Below are positions 1 to 7,945 of a stretch of DNA of 64,000 bases, in pieces; position 1 is the first letter of the stretch, and every line of letters begins with the position of its first letter. The stretch comes from Lacibacter sp. H375 (GTDB lineage: Bacteria > Bacteroidota > Bacteroidia > Chitinophagales > Chitinophagaceae). The notes under the pieces were generated by a model. It had not been told where the DNA came from, did no database searches, and saw only the letters and a list, made by a program, of their open reading frames with translations. The position numbers were made by a program, and so were the translations under genes. The stretch lies in the NCBI RefSeq assembly GCF_037892425.1, contig NZ_JBBKTT010000001.1, forward strand, positions 930,001 to 994,000, written 5' to 3'.

Positions 1-59
1 TTATCTGGAAACACAAACCGTTTTAAACCCCGGTTATTATTGATATGAATTGTTTTCAT
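1..59 (-). CDS. partial CDS, N-terminus of unknown protein
   Basis: An open frame begins with ATG at 59 and runs off the left edge with 19 readable codons and no stop. The visible N-terminus starts MKTIHINNN and is not recognised. Support comes mainly from the DNA just upstream: a well-formed Bacteroidota promoter at 77-108 reading towards this ATG, bracketed by two palindromes. A gene under such an operator pair is often an autoregulated transcription factor, but the visible residues cannot show that. Confidence 0.45.
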   Translation of the reverse strand, partial: MKTIHINNNRGLKRFVFPD

Positions 60-80
60 TTTGCTTAATTTATAAGCAAA
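60..80. promoter_or_regulatory. palindromic operator 1
   Basis: Arms TTTGCTTA (60-67) and TAAGCAAA (73-80) are perfect inverted repeats around a 5-nt AT spacer. The site overlaps the -7 box and predicted transcription start of the leftward promoter, a typical repressor position. It shares its arm sequence and spacing with the site at 110-130, which argues for one dimeric regulator binding both. Confidence 0.6.
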
Positions 81-108
81 TTTAATACGGCTTACTGAGA
101 TGACCAAA
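77..108 (-). promoter_or_regulatory. Bacteroidota-type promoter for the left-edge gene
   Basis: Read leftwards, TTTG (108-105), a 20-nt spacer and TAAATTTG (84-77) match the Bacteroidota consensus TTTG-N19..21-TAnnTTTG at every fixed position. Transcription would start near 72, about 13 nt before the ATG at 59. Confidence 0.6.
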
Positions 109-109
109 T

Positions 110-130
110 TTTGCTTCATTTTGAAGCAAA
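110..130. promoter_or_regulatory. palindromic operator 2
   Basis: Arms TTTGCTTC (110-117) and GAAGCAAA (123-130) with a 5-nt spacer repeat the design of the site at 60-80; the two centres are 50 bp apart. It lies directly upstream of the leftward -33 element and between the two divergent genes, so it could also affect the rightward DUF1963 gene. Confidence 0.6.
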
Positions 131-198
131 TTAATTTTAGGTCCCTTTCAACTGTCTGAATAATTATTTCCTTTAATTTGTTCTAAAACCGGAATGTT

Positions 199-1080
199 AT
201 GGGCTTATTTGATTCATTGTTTGGCCGAAATAATAAAAAACAGGAAATACCAGATGATAAGCATCTCCTGGAAAAAGTAGAAGTTGCCCCGGGAATTGTA
301 CTTCCAAAACTCTTTGCCGACCACTGGCCTGCAATAGAAAAAACAGCCATTCCGTTTGTTTCGATTAAGGCACTTCCAAAAGACGACCTTGCTCTGGAAG
401 AAAGCAAATTTGGTCATTATCCCTGCATGCCATTAAATTTTGAGTACCCGAAAGATAATCAAGGCAGATTCATGTATCCACTTGCGCAAATCAATTGCAG
501 TGATATCCCTCATTTGGAAGGTTATCCTCAATCGGGCTACTTACAATTTTATATTTCCGGTTTCGATGATGTCTATGGTTTGGATTTCGACAATCAACAA
601 AATCAAACTAATTTTCGTGTTCTATACTTTCCAGAGAATGAGGTTGAACAGTTTAAAGTTGATTTCTCTTTTCTTGATGAGGTAATGCAAAGTGATATGC
701 TGCCTGTATTTAAGCCACATGGCCTTGCATTTTCGAAAAGCGTTGAATATGTAGGTTTACAAGATGTGCATTACGACAAAGTCCCAACAAACCTGCACAA
801 TTTTGCACTCCCTTACCCTGAGCTAGAAGATGATTTAATGGATATGGCTTATGATACATTTACTAATAATGGTCATAAGATCGGTGGTTATGCATACTTC
901 ACACAAGAGGACCCAAGAAAATACAAAAATGAATTTAAGGATTACATTCTCTTATTTCAACTGGATTCAGATGATCATATTATGTGGGGAGATGTTGGTG
1001 TAGCTAATTTCTTTATTCATCCGGATGATTTGGCAAAAAGAGATTTCAGCAAAGTGATGTACAACTGGGATTGCAGTTAA
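199..1080 (+). CDS. DUF1963 (YwqG-like) protein
   Basis: A 293-aa cytoplasmic protein without signal peptide or membrane helix. The central part has the DUF1963/YwqG pattern: a 'MPLNFEYP' entry, 'PLAQINCSDIPHLEGYPQSG' followed by 'LQFYIS', and a C-terminal 'LLFQLDSDDH..MWGDVGVANFFI' block. The family's molecular function is unknown. The charged N-terminal stretch (residues 1-60) resembles other members. Its stop overlaps the stop of the convergent HD gene by 4 nt, so there is no intergenic terminator. It is divergent from the left-edge gene and may share the operator region. Confidence 0.75.
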   Translation: MGLFDSLFGRNNKKQEIPDDKHLLEKVEVAPGIVLPKLFADHWPAIEKTAIPFVSIKALPKDDLALEESKFGHYPCMPLNFEYPKDNQGRFMYPLAQINCSDIPHLEGYPQSGYLQFYISGFDDVYGLDFDNQQNQTNFRVLYFPENEVEQFKVDFSFLDEVMQSDMLPVFKPHGLAFSKSVEYVGLQDVHYDKVPTNLHNFALPYPELEDDLMDMAYDTFTNNGHKIGGYAYFTQEDPRKYKNEFKDYILLFQLDSDDHIMWGDVGVANFFIHPDDLAKRDFSKVMYNWDCS

Positions 1081-1691
1081 AGAGATTCGATTTCTCTTTC
1101 CATATTTTTCTTAGCCGATTCCTCATACCTTTTATGAAAGTGTTCGGTTTTAAAAATCCGCTGCATGGAAAGGAAATGCTGCAAAGCTTTCTTTCGTCCA
1201 GGCTTGTATAACAGATCAGGATAGATCGCATACTCCTTCCGAACATTGTAGCAATAGGTATGGTATGTTTCCCAATCTTTCCCAAGAATACTCAAATCAG
1301 CATCGGTAAAAAGATTCACATCTGCGTCATCAGATAATTGGTGAGACTTTGTTGCAAGTATCAACTTATTTACCTGATCAATTAACGCAGCCTGGCAATT
1401 GAGTTGTTGTAAATGCGTATTTGCTAACAATGCACTTTGTTCTTCATTATCTTTTCGATGTGCTTTGTAAACAACGTCGTGATAAAAGATTGCTAATACA
1501 ATTGCATCCCAATTATTCACGATAGTTTTCAACTCTATTAACTCTGCAAGAAGATTTTCTAAATGCTTGAGGTTATGGTAATGTCTTTTCTTACCCGAAT
1601 AATTCTTTTCAATTTCCAACCACAACTTTTGTTGCAAATCGATGTCGTTGTTATATTGACTGATTACTGAAAGAAAAAGCTCTTTTAGCAT
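1077..1691 (-). CDS. HD-domain metal-dependent hydrolase
   Basis: A 204-aa soluble protein. An early HYHN (37-40) and 'FYHDVVY' (69-75, HD at 71-72) give the metal-ligand pattern of the small bacterial HD-superfamily predicted phosphohydrolases; a further Asp follows near 128-131. The substrate cannot be inferred. It starts 10 nt after the stop of the NUDIX regulator and is probably co-transcribed with it, which hints at a nucleotide-type substrate, but that is context only. Confidence 0.75.
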   Translation of the reverse strand: MLKELFLSVISQYNNDIDLQQKLWLEIEKNYSGKKRHYHNLKHLENLLAELIELKTIVNNWDAIVLAIFYHDVVYKAHRKDNEEQSALLANTHLQQLNCQAALIDQVNKLILATKSHQLSDDADVNLFTDADLSILGKDWETYHTYCYNVRKEYAIYPDLLYKPGRKKALQHFLSMQRIFKTEHFHKRYEESAKKNMEREIESL

Positions 1692-1701
1692 AGTGTGCTG
1701 A

Positions 1702-2394
1702 TTAGATTTCGAAGTGAAAGCCTTCCTTCAACAATTCTTTGTACCGCTTTTGATTAAACTGGTACATTTTACTGGGGCGGCCTTTGCCTTCCGACTTTGA
1801 TAACTCGCCTGTTTCTTCCAGAAAATCAAAGGAGAGTATTTTCTTACTGAAGTTTCGTCGGTTAATTTCCTTATCCAATAAAGCTGTATAGAGTTTCTCC
1901 AGATCGGAGAAGGGGAATTTTTTATCCAGTAGTTCAAAGCCAACCGGCTGATAACGAACTTTTGCACGCAAGCGCTCAATGGCCACCTGCAAAATTTGTT
2001 TATGATCAAATGCCAGTGTCGGCAGTTTTTTAATGCTGAACCATTTTGCATTTTCAGCATCCGTACTCGCTTTCAATTCCTGGTATTGCGATGCTTTCAC
2101 CAATCCAAAATAGGCAACTGCAATAATGCGTTGACGGGGATCACGTTTGGGTTCACCAAACGTATATAACTGCTCAAGGTAGTTGACCGTAATACCTGTT
2201 TCTTCTGCCAGCTCTCGCTTTACTGCTTCTTCCAGGCTCTCATCCTCCAATACAAAACCGCCGGGGATAGCCCAGCTGTTTTTGTACGGCTCATATTTAC
2301 GCTGAATCAGCAACACAGAAACACCATCTTGTTTTGAATAACCAAAAACAATGGCATCAACAGCTACTTTTATGACAGATGATTTATTTTGCAT
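1702..2394 (-). CDS. NUDIX hydrolase / NrtR-like transcriptional regulator
   Basis: A 230-aa protein with an N-terminal NUDIX domain. The box GGFVLEDE...REL..EETGI spans about 45-68 with all consensus residues. The C-terminal half (about 150-230) has the 'NRRNFSKKIL..' and 'GKGRPSKMYQFN' pattern of the winged helix of NrtR-type regulators, which sense ADP-ribose-like ligands and control NAD metabolism in many bacteria. Some relatives regulate sugar use. It is divergent from a methyltransferase with a nucleotidyltransferase-like N-terminus, only 19 bp between ATGs, and heads an operon with the HD hydrolase. Confidence 0.8.
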   Translation of the reverse strand: MQNKSSVIKVAVDAIVFGYSKQDGVSVLLIQRKYEPYKNSWAIPGGFVLEDESLEEAVKRELAEETGITVNYLEQLYTFGEPKRDPRQRIIAVAYFGLVKASQYQELKASTDAENAKWFSIKKLPTLAFDHKQILQVAIERLRAKVRYQPVGFELLDKKFPFSDLEKLYTALLDKEINRRNFSKKILSFDFLEETGELSKSEGKGRPSKMYQFNQKRYKELLKEGFHFEI

Positions 2395-2404
2395 ACAATC
2401 AAAG

Positions 2405-2412
2405 CAAAATTA
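2405..2412 (-). promoter_or_regulatory. -7 box for the NUDIX regulator
   Basis: TAATTTTG read leftwards fits TAnnTTTG and ends 10 nt before the ATG at 2394. It covers nearly the whole 19-bp gap to the divergent gene. No good -33 element is visible 19-21 nt upstream. If used, the transcript has a leader of only a few nucleotides. Confidence 0.4.
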
Positions 2413-2413
2413 C

Positions 2414-4003
2414 ATGTATTTAGTGATACCCGGGAGACACCAATTAATCACACAGTTTCAATTCGAGTATCTATCGTCATTGATTAAAGGTGGTCTTTAC
2501 CATGTAAAAGATGTTGAGGGAAGAGAATTGCAAATAAATGAACCGGTTGAAGCGATCATCTTTCCGGTTACATCTGCTAATCACTCTAACACAAGACGAA
2601 ACCCACTTCCATTTTATTTGCGGGCAATTTCGATTGAAGCAATGGCTGCTGAGTTAAATGTACCCGTTTACATTTATGGTATTGACGATGTTGGATCCCT
2701 TTCCAATTTTGCCAGCTACACACTTAAGCGTATCAAACATGAAAGTGATGGCAAGTTTGATTGCACAGCACAAAACAGTTTGATCATTTGTTCAACTCCT
2801 GTTCTTCAATTATATCAATCGCTTGGTTTCAACATTCTACCTGCTGAGCTGGCAGATGTCAAGAACTGGAAATATCATTCACTGATGCCTTGGGATATTG
2901 TAGAACAAATTGCTGCATCCTCCATCTGGACCGAAGATGAATCGATTAAAGCAGCCATGCATCATTCTTCGTACAGTGTTTGGAAAAAGTATGGCGTTGG
3001 TGAAAAAGTAAAACTTCTGTTTACTGACCACATGATCGGCAGCGATGGGGATTTAACTGAGACCAGGGATTACAATGTATACGTTCGGCAGATGGATGAT
3101 ATTGCTGAATTAAAATATCATGACACTTCTTCCTATGTTCAACCAGGACGTATTGGTGATATTGGTTGTGCGGTTGGCAGCTGGATTAAGCTTGCTTGCA
3201 AAGATGAGCGGTTAAGAGAAAGTGATTTCTATGGTATTGAAGTCAGCCGGCATTTATATCAGATTTGTCAGCAGCGAAAAGAAAACGGAGAGTTTCAAAA
3301 TCCATTTGTGTTCTTCTCCCAGAAGAATGCGGTTTCAGGATTAGTGTATGAGCAAGGTTCAATGAATACAATTCATACTTCTTCACTTACACATGAAATT
3401 GAATCGTATGGAAGTCGGGAGGATTTATTGAAGTTTATCAAAAATAGATATGAAGAACTTGCGCCAGGTGGAGTATGGATTAACAGAGATGTTGTTGGAC
3501 CAAAAAACAAAGAGCAGGAAATTTATTTGTGGTTGAATGATGGGGATGGCAATAATGCAGATCCATTTATGCAGTTCGGTGATCGAAATGAGTTATCACA
3601 TTTTTTACAATCACTTTCTACTTATGCAAGATTCCTTCGCTTTGCAAAAGACTTCAGGAAAAAGGAAGGCTATATTGTAAAGTTTGAAGAGGTAACTATT
3701 GAAAACAAGCTTTATATCAAAACATCTTTACGTAATGCTTCTGAATTTCTAAGCCGGAAAGATTACACTGATAACTGGGAAAGTGAAATGCACGAAACGT
3801 TTTGCTTCTGGGATTTTGAAGAATGGAAGAATCATTTAACCGAAGCTGGCTTTCGAATACATCCTTCCTCCTCATCTTATACGAATGGCTGGATTGTAAA
3901 GAATCGTTGGGAAGGAAAGGCAGCAATTTATATTATGCATGACGATGAATTGCAACAAATTGTTTACCCAGAGACAACGATGTTGTTGATTGGTGTGAAG
4001 TAG
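2414..4003 (+). CDS. class I SAM methyltransferase with nucleotidyltransferase-like N-terminal domain
   Basis: The 529-aa protein starts at MYLVIPGRHQ. The longer frame from 2351 would run into the divergent NUDIX gene. Residues 1-140 resemble the NMN adenylyltransferase/cytidylyltransferase fold: 'IPGRHQLITQFQFEYL' sits where 'GRFQPFHxGH' is expected and 'TSANHSNTRRNPLPFYLRAI' matches 'SAQESHTxxNPFTxGER', but the second HxGH histidine is missing. The middle has a clear class I methyltransferase site: 'DIGCAVGSW' (motif I), 'YGIEVS', then 'LAPGGVWINRDVVGP'. A C-terminal block of about 150 aa is unassigned. Divergence from a NrtR-like regulator suggests a link to NAD or nucleotide metabolism (inference). 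The substrate is unknown. Confidence 0.65.
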   Translation: MYLVIPGRHQLITQFQFEYLSSLIKGGLYHVKDVEGRELQINEPVEAIIFPVTSANHSNTRRNPLPFYLRAISIEAMAAELNVPVYIYGIDDVGSLSNFASYTLKRIKHESDGKFDCTAQNSLIICSTPVLQLYQSLGFNILPAELADVKNWKYHSLMPWDIVEQIAASSIWTEDESIKAAMHHSSYSVWKKYGVGEKVKLLFTDHMIGSDGDLTETRDYNVYVRQMDDIAELKYHDTSSYVQPGRIGDIGCAVGSWIKLACKDERLRESDFYGIEVSRHLYQICQQRKENGEFQNPFVFFSQKNAVSGLVYEQGSMNTIHTSSLTHEIESYGSREDLLKFIKNRYEELAPGGVWINRDVVGPKNKEQEIYLWLNDGDGNNADPFMQFGDRNELSHFLQSLSTYARFLRFAKDFRKKEGYIVKFEEVTIENKLYIKTSLRNASEFLSRKDYTDNWESEMHETFCFWDFEEWKNHLTEAGFRIHPSSSSYTNGWIVKNRWEGKAAIYIMHDDELQQIVYPETTMLLIGVK

Positions 4004-4042
4004 GGCAATGCAAACACCAGTTAGCTTCATTTACTTATGCAT

Positions 4043-4070
4043 AAGAAAGCCTCAACTTTCGTTGAGGCTC
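4043..4070 (-). terminator. rho-independent terminator after tRNA-Phe
   Basis: Perfect 8-bp stem GCCTCAAC/GTTGAGGC (4049-4056 and 4061-4068) with a TTTC loop on the plus strand. Read leftwards it is followed by TTTCTTAT. It starts immediately after the tRNA 3' end. Confidence 0.75.
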
Positions 4071-4071
4071 G

Positions 4072-4144
4072 TGGTGTGGGCCGGGATCGAACCGGCGACA
4101 CAAGGATTTTCAGTCCTTTGCTCTACCGACTGAGCTACCGCACC
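4072..4144 (-). tRNA. tRNA-Phe (GAA)
   Basis: A 73-nt cloverleaf on the minus strand, 3' CCA not encoded. The D arm is GCTC..GAGC, the anticodon loop is CTGAAAA with anticodon GAA, and the T arm is GCCGG-TTCGATC-CCGGC. The acceptor stem reads GGTGCGG against CCACACC, leaving one C-A mismatch at pair 5:68 among six good pairs. A promoter lies about 65 nt upstream and a hairpin terminator directly downstream, so it is a single-gene unit. Confidence 0.95.
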
Positions 4145-4208
4145 ATTCCTGAAACACATCTACTCCGGTAAGTGGAAGCCTATCCTTCGTTTTTGTGCTT
4201 CGGGGCTG

Positions 4209-4240
4209 CAAATATAGAAGAATGAGCTTTAATATCGAAA
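4209..4240 (-). promoter_or_regulatory. promoter of tRNA-Phe
   Basis: Read leftwards: TTTC (4240-4237), 20 nt, TATATTTG (4216-4209). The -7 box fits TAnnTTTG exactly and the -33 element fits 3 of 4 positions. The predicted start near 4204 gives a 5' leader of about 60 nt to be trimmed by RNase P. Confidence 0.6.
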
Positions 4241-4307
4241 TCTTTGCCCTTTTATTTCAAATTCAGTTGTTTCTCACTGATTGCAGGGAGGCATTTGCTT
4301 TGCCCGC

Positions 4308-6641
4308 TTACATTCCATATTCACTCAAAAACTTAATGCGCATGATCTTCAGCTGTTCCCAGTTATAACCACCATCTTCCAGTTCCTGCTGCGCAATTTT
4401 CAAATCACTGGTGCTGCAGGTCTTGAAATAATCAATGATCTCTTCCTGTTCGTATTCATCGAGCCATTCATCAATGGCATAATCCAAGCGGAGTTTGGTG
4501 CCGCTTGCAGCAATGGTCTCCATTTCTTCCAGCATTTCATCCATGCGCCAGCCTTTGTTCTTGGCAATGGTTTCAAGCGGAATACGTTTGTCAACATTTT
4601 GTATAAGATATACTTTGTTGCCGCTCTTATTCACCACGCTCTTCATCACAAACTCATCAGGCTTTTCTATTTCATTTTCCTCTACATACTTCGCAATCAT
4701 TTCCACAAAAGGTTTGCCATAACGGATCGATTTGCCTTTACTCACACCCTGGCATTTTTCCAGCTCTTCCAACGTGGTAGGATAAAGCGTGGCCATATCA
4801 AGCAATGAATTTTCGAGGAAGATCACAAACGGTGGCAATCCTTTTTTCTTTGCTTCTTTCTGCCGCAGTTCTTTCAGCATTTCAAACAACTTATCGTCTG
4901 ATGCCAGACCACCACCAGCTGCATCTGCTCCTTCGTCATCATCAGCAGTAGCTTCTTCGTATAAATTATTGAGAACAATTTTGAAACTCTTCGGCTTTTT
5001 CAAAAATGCTTCACCTGCTTTGGTGAACTTGAGCAAACCATATTCTTCAATATCTTTCTGCACCAACCCATGCAGTAATAACTGGCGGATGAGTGAATTC
5101 CAGAAGTGCTGATCCTTTTCTTTACCGCTTCCGAATTCAGCGATCTGATCGTGACGATACATCTGGCTCTGTGGTGTTAACCTGCCCATGATCACCGGTA
5201 TTACATACTCTGTTGCAAAACGTTCGCCCAATGCTTTGATCGCTTTGAGTGCAATCACTGCTTCGTCTTTTGCTTCGATCTTTTCTTTCGGATGCAAACA
5301 GTTATCACAGTTGCCGCAATTCTCCTGCTGGTATTCTTCACCAAAATAATGCAGCAATATCTTACGGCGGCAAACAGAGCTTTCTGCAAACGCAACTGTT
5401 TCCTGGATCATTTGTGCAGTTACTTCACGTTCACTTAATGGTTTATCACGCATTAAATGTTCGAGCTTGCTCACATCTTTATGCGAATAGTAAAGAATAC
5501 ATTTCCCTTCCATCCCATCTCTTCCGGCACGTCCTGTTTCCTGGTAATAATTTTCAATACTCTTGGGGATGTTGAAGTGAATCACAAAACGGATATCAGG
5601 TTTATCGATCCCCATACCAAAGGCGATGGTTGCAACAATTACCTGCACATCTTCATTCAGGAACTGATCCTGTCTGTCGGCTCTTACCTTTCCATCAAAA
5701 CCGGCATGGTAAGCAACAGCTTTGATGCCATTCGCCATCAGCATATCGGCCAGCTCTTCCGTTGTTTTACGGTTGAGGGTGTAGATGATGCCGCTCTTGC
5801 CTTTGTTTTGTGAAATAAACTTCACAATACTTTTTACCGTTTGATCTTTTTTGATCTTGGGTTGAATTTCGTAGTAGAGGTTTCCACGGTTGAACGAGGA
5901 AATATAAATATCAGGATTGCGTAAGCCAAGGTTCTTTACAATATCGCTCTGCACTTTTGGCGTTGCAGTAGCTGTTAGTGCAATGATGGGAATATCGGGG
6001 TTGATCTGGTCCATCATTTCTTTCAACCTGCGGTATTCAGGACGGAAATCATGACCCCATTCACTGATACAGTGTGCTTCATCCACAGCAAAGAAGGAGA
6101 TCTTCAGATCACTGAAGAATTCCATGTTTTCCTGCTTGGTGAGTGTTTCAGGTGCCACATAAAGCATTTTGGTTTTGCCTGCCAGCAAATCATCATGCAC
6201 TTCTTTTATTTCCTTCTTGGTTAATGTTGAATTAAGAAAATGCGCCACATCATCTTTGCTGCTGTAGCTACGTACCAGATCAACCTGGTTTTTCATGAGG
6301 GCAATGAGCGGACTTACAATGATTGCCACCCCTTCGCTCACCAATGCCGGCAACTGGTAACACAAACTTTTACCACCGCCTGTGGGCATAATCACAAATG
6401 TATCTTTCCCACTCAGCAGGTTGGTGATCACTGCTTCCTGTGTGCCTTTAAATGCATCAAATCCAAAATGTTCGTTGAGAGCTGCATACAGATCAATACC
6501 TGCTACAGTTGCGCCGGACTTTTTACCGTTGGATTTGGCAACCGTCCCGTTTGTTTTTGGGGCAGCTTTTTTTGCCGTTTCTTTTACGATAGTTGTTGTT
6601 TTGGCCGCTTTTGGCGTAGTTTTTTTCTTAACTGTTGTCAT
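4308..6641 (-). CDS. recQ: ATP-dependent DNA helicase RecQ
   Basis: A 777-aa helicase from the ATG at 6641; six more codons back to a GTG are possible. After a Lys/Ala/Thr-rich tail of about 45 residues come motif I TGGGKS (about 87-92), DEAH (about 187-190) with the RecQ aromatic loop 'CISEWGHDFRPEY', motif VI 'QETGRAGRDG', the zinc module (Cys at about 424, 442, 445, 448), the RQC winged helix, an HRDC domain near 620-690 and a short helical C-terminus. It unwinds DNA 3'-5' during recombination and fork repair. It is single-gene, divergent from kdsD. The basic low-complexity N-terminus is the only departure from the family. Confidence 0.96.
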   Translation of the reverse strand: MTTVKKKTTPKAAKTTTIVKETAKKAAPKTNGTVAKSNGKKSGATVAGIDLYAALNEHFGFDAFKGTQEAVITNLLSGKDTFVIMPTGGGKSLCYQLPALVSEGVAIIVSPLIALMKNQVDLVRSYSSKDDVAHFLNSTLTKKEIKEVHDDLLAGKTKMLYVAPETLTKQENMEFFSDLKISFFAVDEAHCISEWGHDFRPEYRRLKEMMDQINPDIPIIALTATATPKVQSDIVKNLGLRNPDIYISSFNRGNLYYEIQPKIKKDQTVKSIVKFISQNKGKSGIIYTLNRKTTEELADMLMANGIKAVAYHAGFDGKVRADRQDQFLNEDVQVIVATIAFGMGIDKPDIRFVIHFNIPKSIENYYQETGRAGRDGMEGKCILYYSHKDVSKLEHLMRDKPLSEREVTAQMIQETVAFAESSVCRRKILLHYFGEEYQQENCGNCDNCLHPKEKIEAKDEAVIALKAIKALGERFATEYVIPVIMGRLTPQSQMYRHDQIAEFGSGKEKDQHFWNSLIRQLLLHGLVQKDIEEYGLLKFTKAGEAFLKKPKSFKIVLNNLYEEATADDDEGADAAGGGLASDDKLFEMLKELRQKEAKKKGLPPFVIFLENSLLDMATLYPTTLEELEKCQGVSKGKSIRYGKPFVEMIAKYVEENEIEKPDEFVMKSVVNKSGNKVYLIQNVDKRIPLETIAKNKGWRMDEMLEEMETIAASGTKLRLDYAIDEWLDEYEQEEIIDYFKTCSTSDLKIAQQELEDGGYNWEQLKIMRIKFLSEYGM

Positions 6642-6879
6642 CACTTGTTTTTCCTTCACTCTTTGGTTTTACAAACTGGACTTTCTACCGGCAGTTGACT
6701 GTTTCAGCACAGAGGTGCTGTTTTGTAAGGGGCACGAAGTTACTGAAAACGGGGGAGCTTATCCCCGTCTATTAGCCAAAAAGCTGCTAAAAAAGCCTTA
6801 TTTTAAGATAATTGATTTTTCCTGAACGCCGGCCACAAGATTTACACAATTGGCTCTTTTCTGTTCTCTTGAATTACAG

Positions 6880-6887
6880 TAGGTTTG
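6880..6887 (+). promoter_or_regulatory. -7 box for kdsD
   Basis: TAGGTTTG fits TAnnTTTG and a partial -33 element TTTT lies 20 nt upstream (about 6856-6859). It ends 8 nt before the ATG at 6896, predicting a leader of only about 3-5 nt. Confidence 0.45.
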
Positions 6888-6895
6888 CCCCGCCA

Positions 6896-7870
6896 ATGGA
6901 TAAATTACAGCATACAAACCCGCTTGATGTCGCCCGACGAACGATTGCCCTGGAGGCGGGGGCCATTGAAGGGTTGTCTTCTCAGCTTACCGACGATTTC
7001 AGCAAGATCTGCCAAACCATCCTGGAGGCGAAGGGTCGTTTGATCGTAAGTGGCATTGGGAAAAGCGCAGTGATTGCCCAGAAAATTGTTGCAACACTTA
7101 ATTCAACAGGCACGCCTGCAGTATTTCTCCATGCTGCTGATGCTATTCATGGTGATCTCGGTATGATCCTGAATCATGATGTGGTCATGATCATCAGCAA
7201 GAGCGGTGAAAGTCCGGAGATAAAAGTGTTGACGCAACTGGTGAAAAACTTTGGTAACCCGGTGGTAGGCATGGTGGGCAATCTTGATTCCTATTTAGCC
7301 AAACAAAGTGACTTGTTACTCGATACAACGGTTAGCCAAGAAGCTTGCCCCAACAATCTTGCTCCAACCAGCAGCACCACTGCGCAGATGGTGATGGGTG
7401 ATGCCCTGGCTGTTGCGTTGATGGAATTACGTGGTTTTAAAACAGAGGATTTTGCGAAGTTTCATCCGGGAGGTGCGTTGGGCAAAAAACTTTACTTACG
7501 TGTAGCTGATCTCTATATTCACAATGAACAACCAAAAGTATTGGCTGATGCATTGCTGAAAGAAGTGATCGTGGAGATTTCAAAGAAACGATTAGGCGCC
7601 ACTGCTGTTGTAAATGCTGCTGATGAATTATTGGGTGTGATCACTGATGGTGATTTGCGCAGAATGCTGGAAAAGAATAACCGTTTAGATGAAGTGTCGG
7701 CAACACAGATCATGACCGTACATCCAAAATCAATAGAAGCAGAAGCATTGGCGATTGATGCTATGGAACTGATGCGGAAAAATAATATCAGTCAATTATT
7801 GGTTGTTAACAACAAACAATACCTTGGCATTATACATTTGCACGATTTAATTAAAGAAGGATTGATATAA
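6896..7870 (+). CDS. kdsD: KpsF/GutQ-type D-arabinose-5-phosphate isomerase
   Basis: The 324-aa protein starts at MDKLQHTN, the usual family length; a longer frame would begin upstream of the promoter box. The SIS domain (about 40-190) has 'GIGKSAVIAQKI', 'DVVMIISKSGESPE' and 'APTSSTTAQMVMGDALAVAL'. Two CBS domains follow (about 205-324), with 'GVITDGDLRR' and 'QLLVVNN..LGIIHLHDL'. The enzyme converts ribulose-5-phosphate to arabinose-5-phosphate, the first step to KDO for lipopolysaccharide. manC follows in the same direction, so the pair supplies envelope sugars. Confidence 0.93.
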   Translation: MDKLQHTNPLDVARRTIALEAGAIEGLSSQLTDDFSKICQTILEAKGRLIVSGIGKSAVIAQKIVATLNSTGTPAVFLHAADAIHGDLGMILNHDVVMIISKSGESPEIKVLTQLVKNFGNPVVGMVGNLDSYLAKQSDLLLDTTVSQEACPNNLAPTSSTTAQMVMGDALAVALMELRGFKTEDFAKFHPGGALGKKLYLRVADLYIHNEQPKVLADALLKEVIVEISKKRLGATAVVNAADELLGVITDGDLRRMLEKNNRLDEVSATQIMTVHPKSIEAEALAIDAMELMRKNNISQLLVVNNKQYLGIIHLHDLIKEGLI

Positions 7871-7945
7871 AAGGTGAATGGTCAATGGTGAATGGTGAAT
7901 GAAACTCACTCCTCACCGCTTACTACTCGCCACTCACTAATTACT
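7871..7945. repeat. intergenic repeat with tandem 7-mer (AATGGTG)
   Basis: The kdsD-manC gap begins with GGTGAATGGTCAATGGTGAA, a run of near-identical 7-nt words, then switches to a run of CACTC/CTCACC/ACTCGCC words that is loosely complementary to it. The design resembles the other word-like intergenic elements of this window (9030-9120, 20765-20855, 23782-23854). It has no coding potential. Confidence 0.5.

Noticed and set aside
6240-6825. Two plus-strand frames of about 150 codons opposite the recQ N-terminus
   Set aside because: They are antisense to the Lys/Ala-rich start of recQ; composition is Cys/Phe-rich or Val/Phe-rich without any domain pattern, as expected for a shadow frame.
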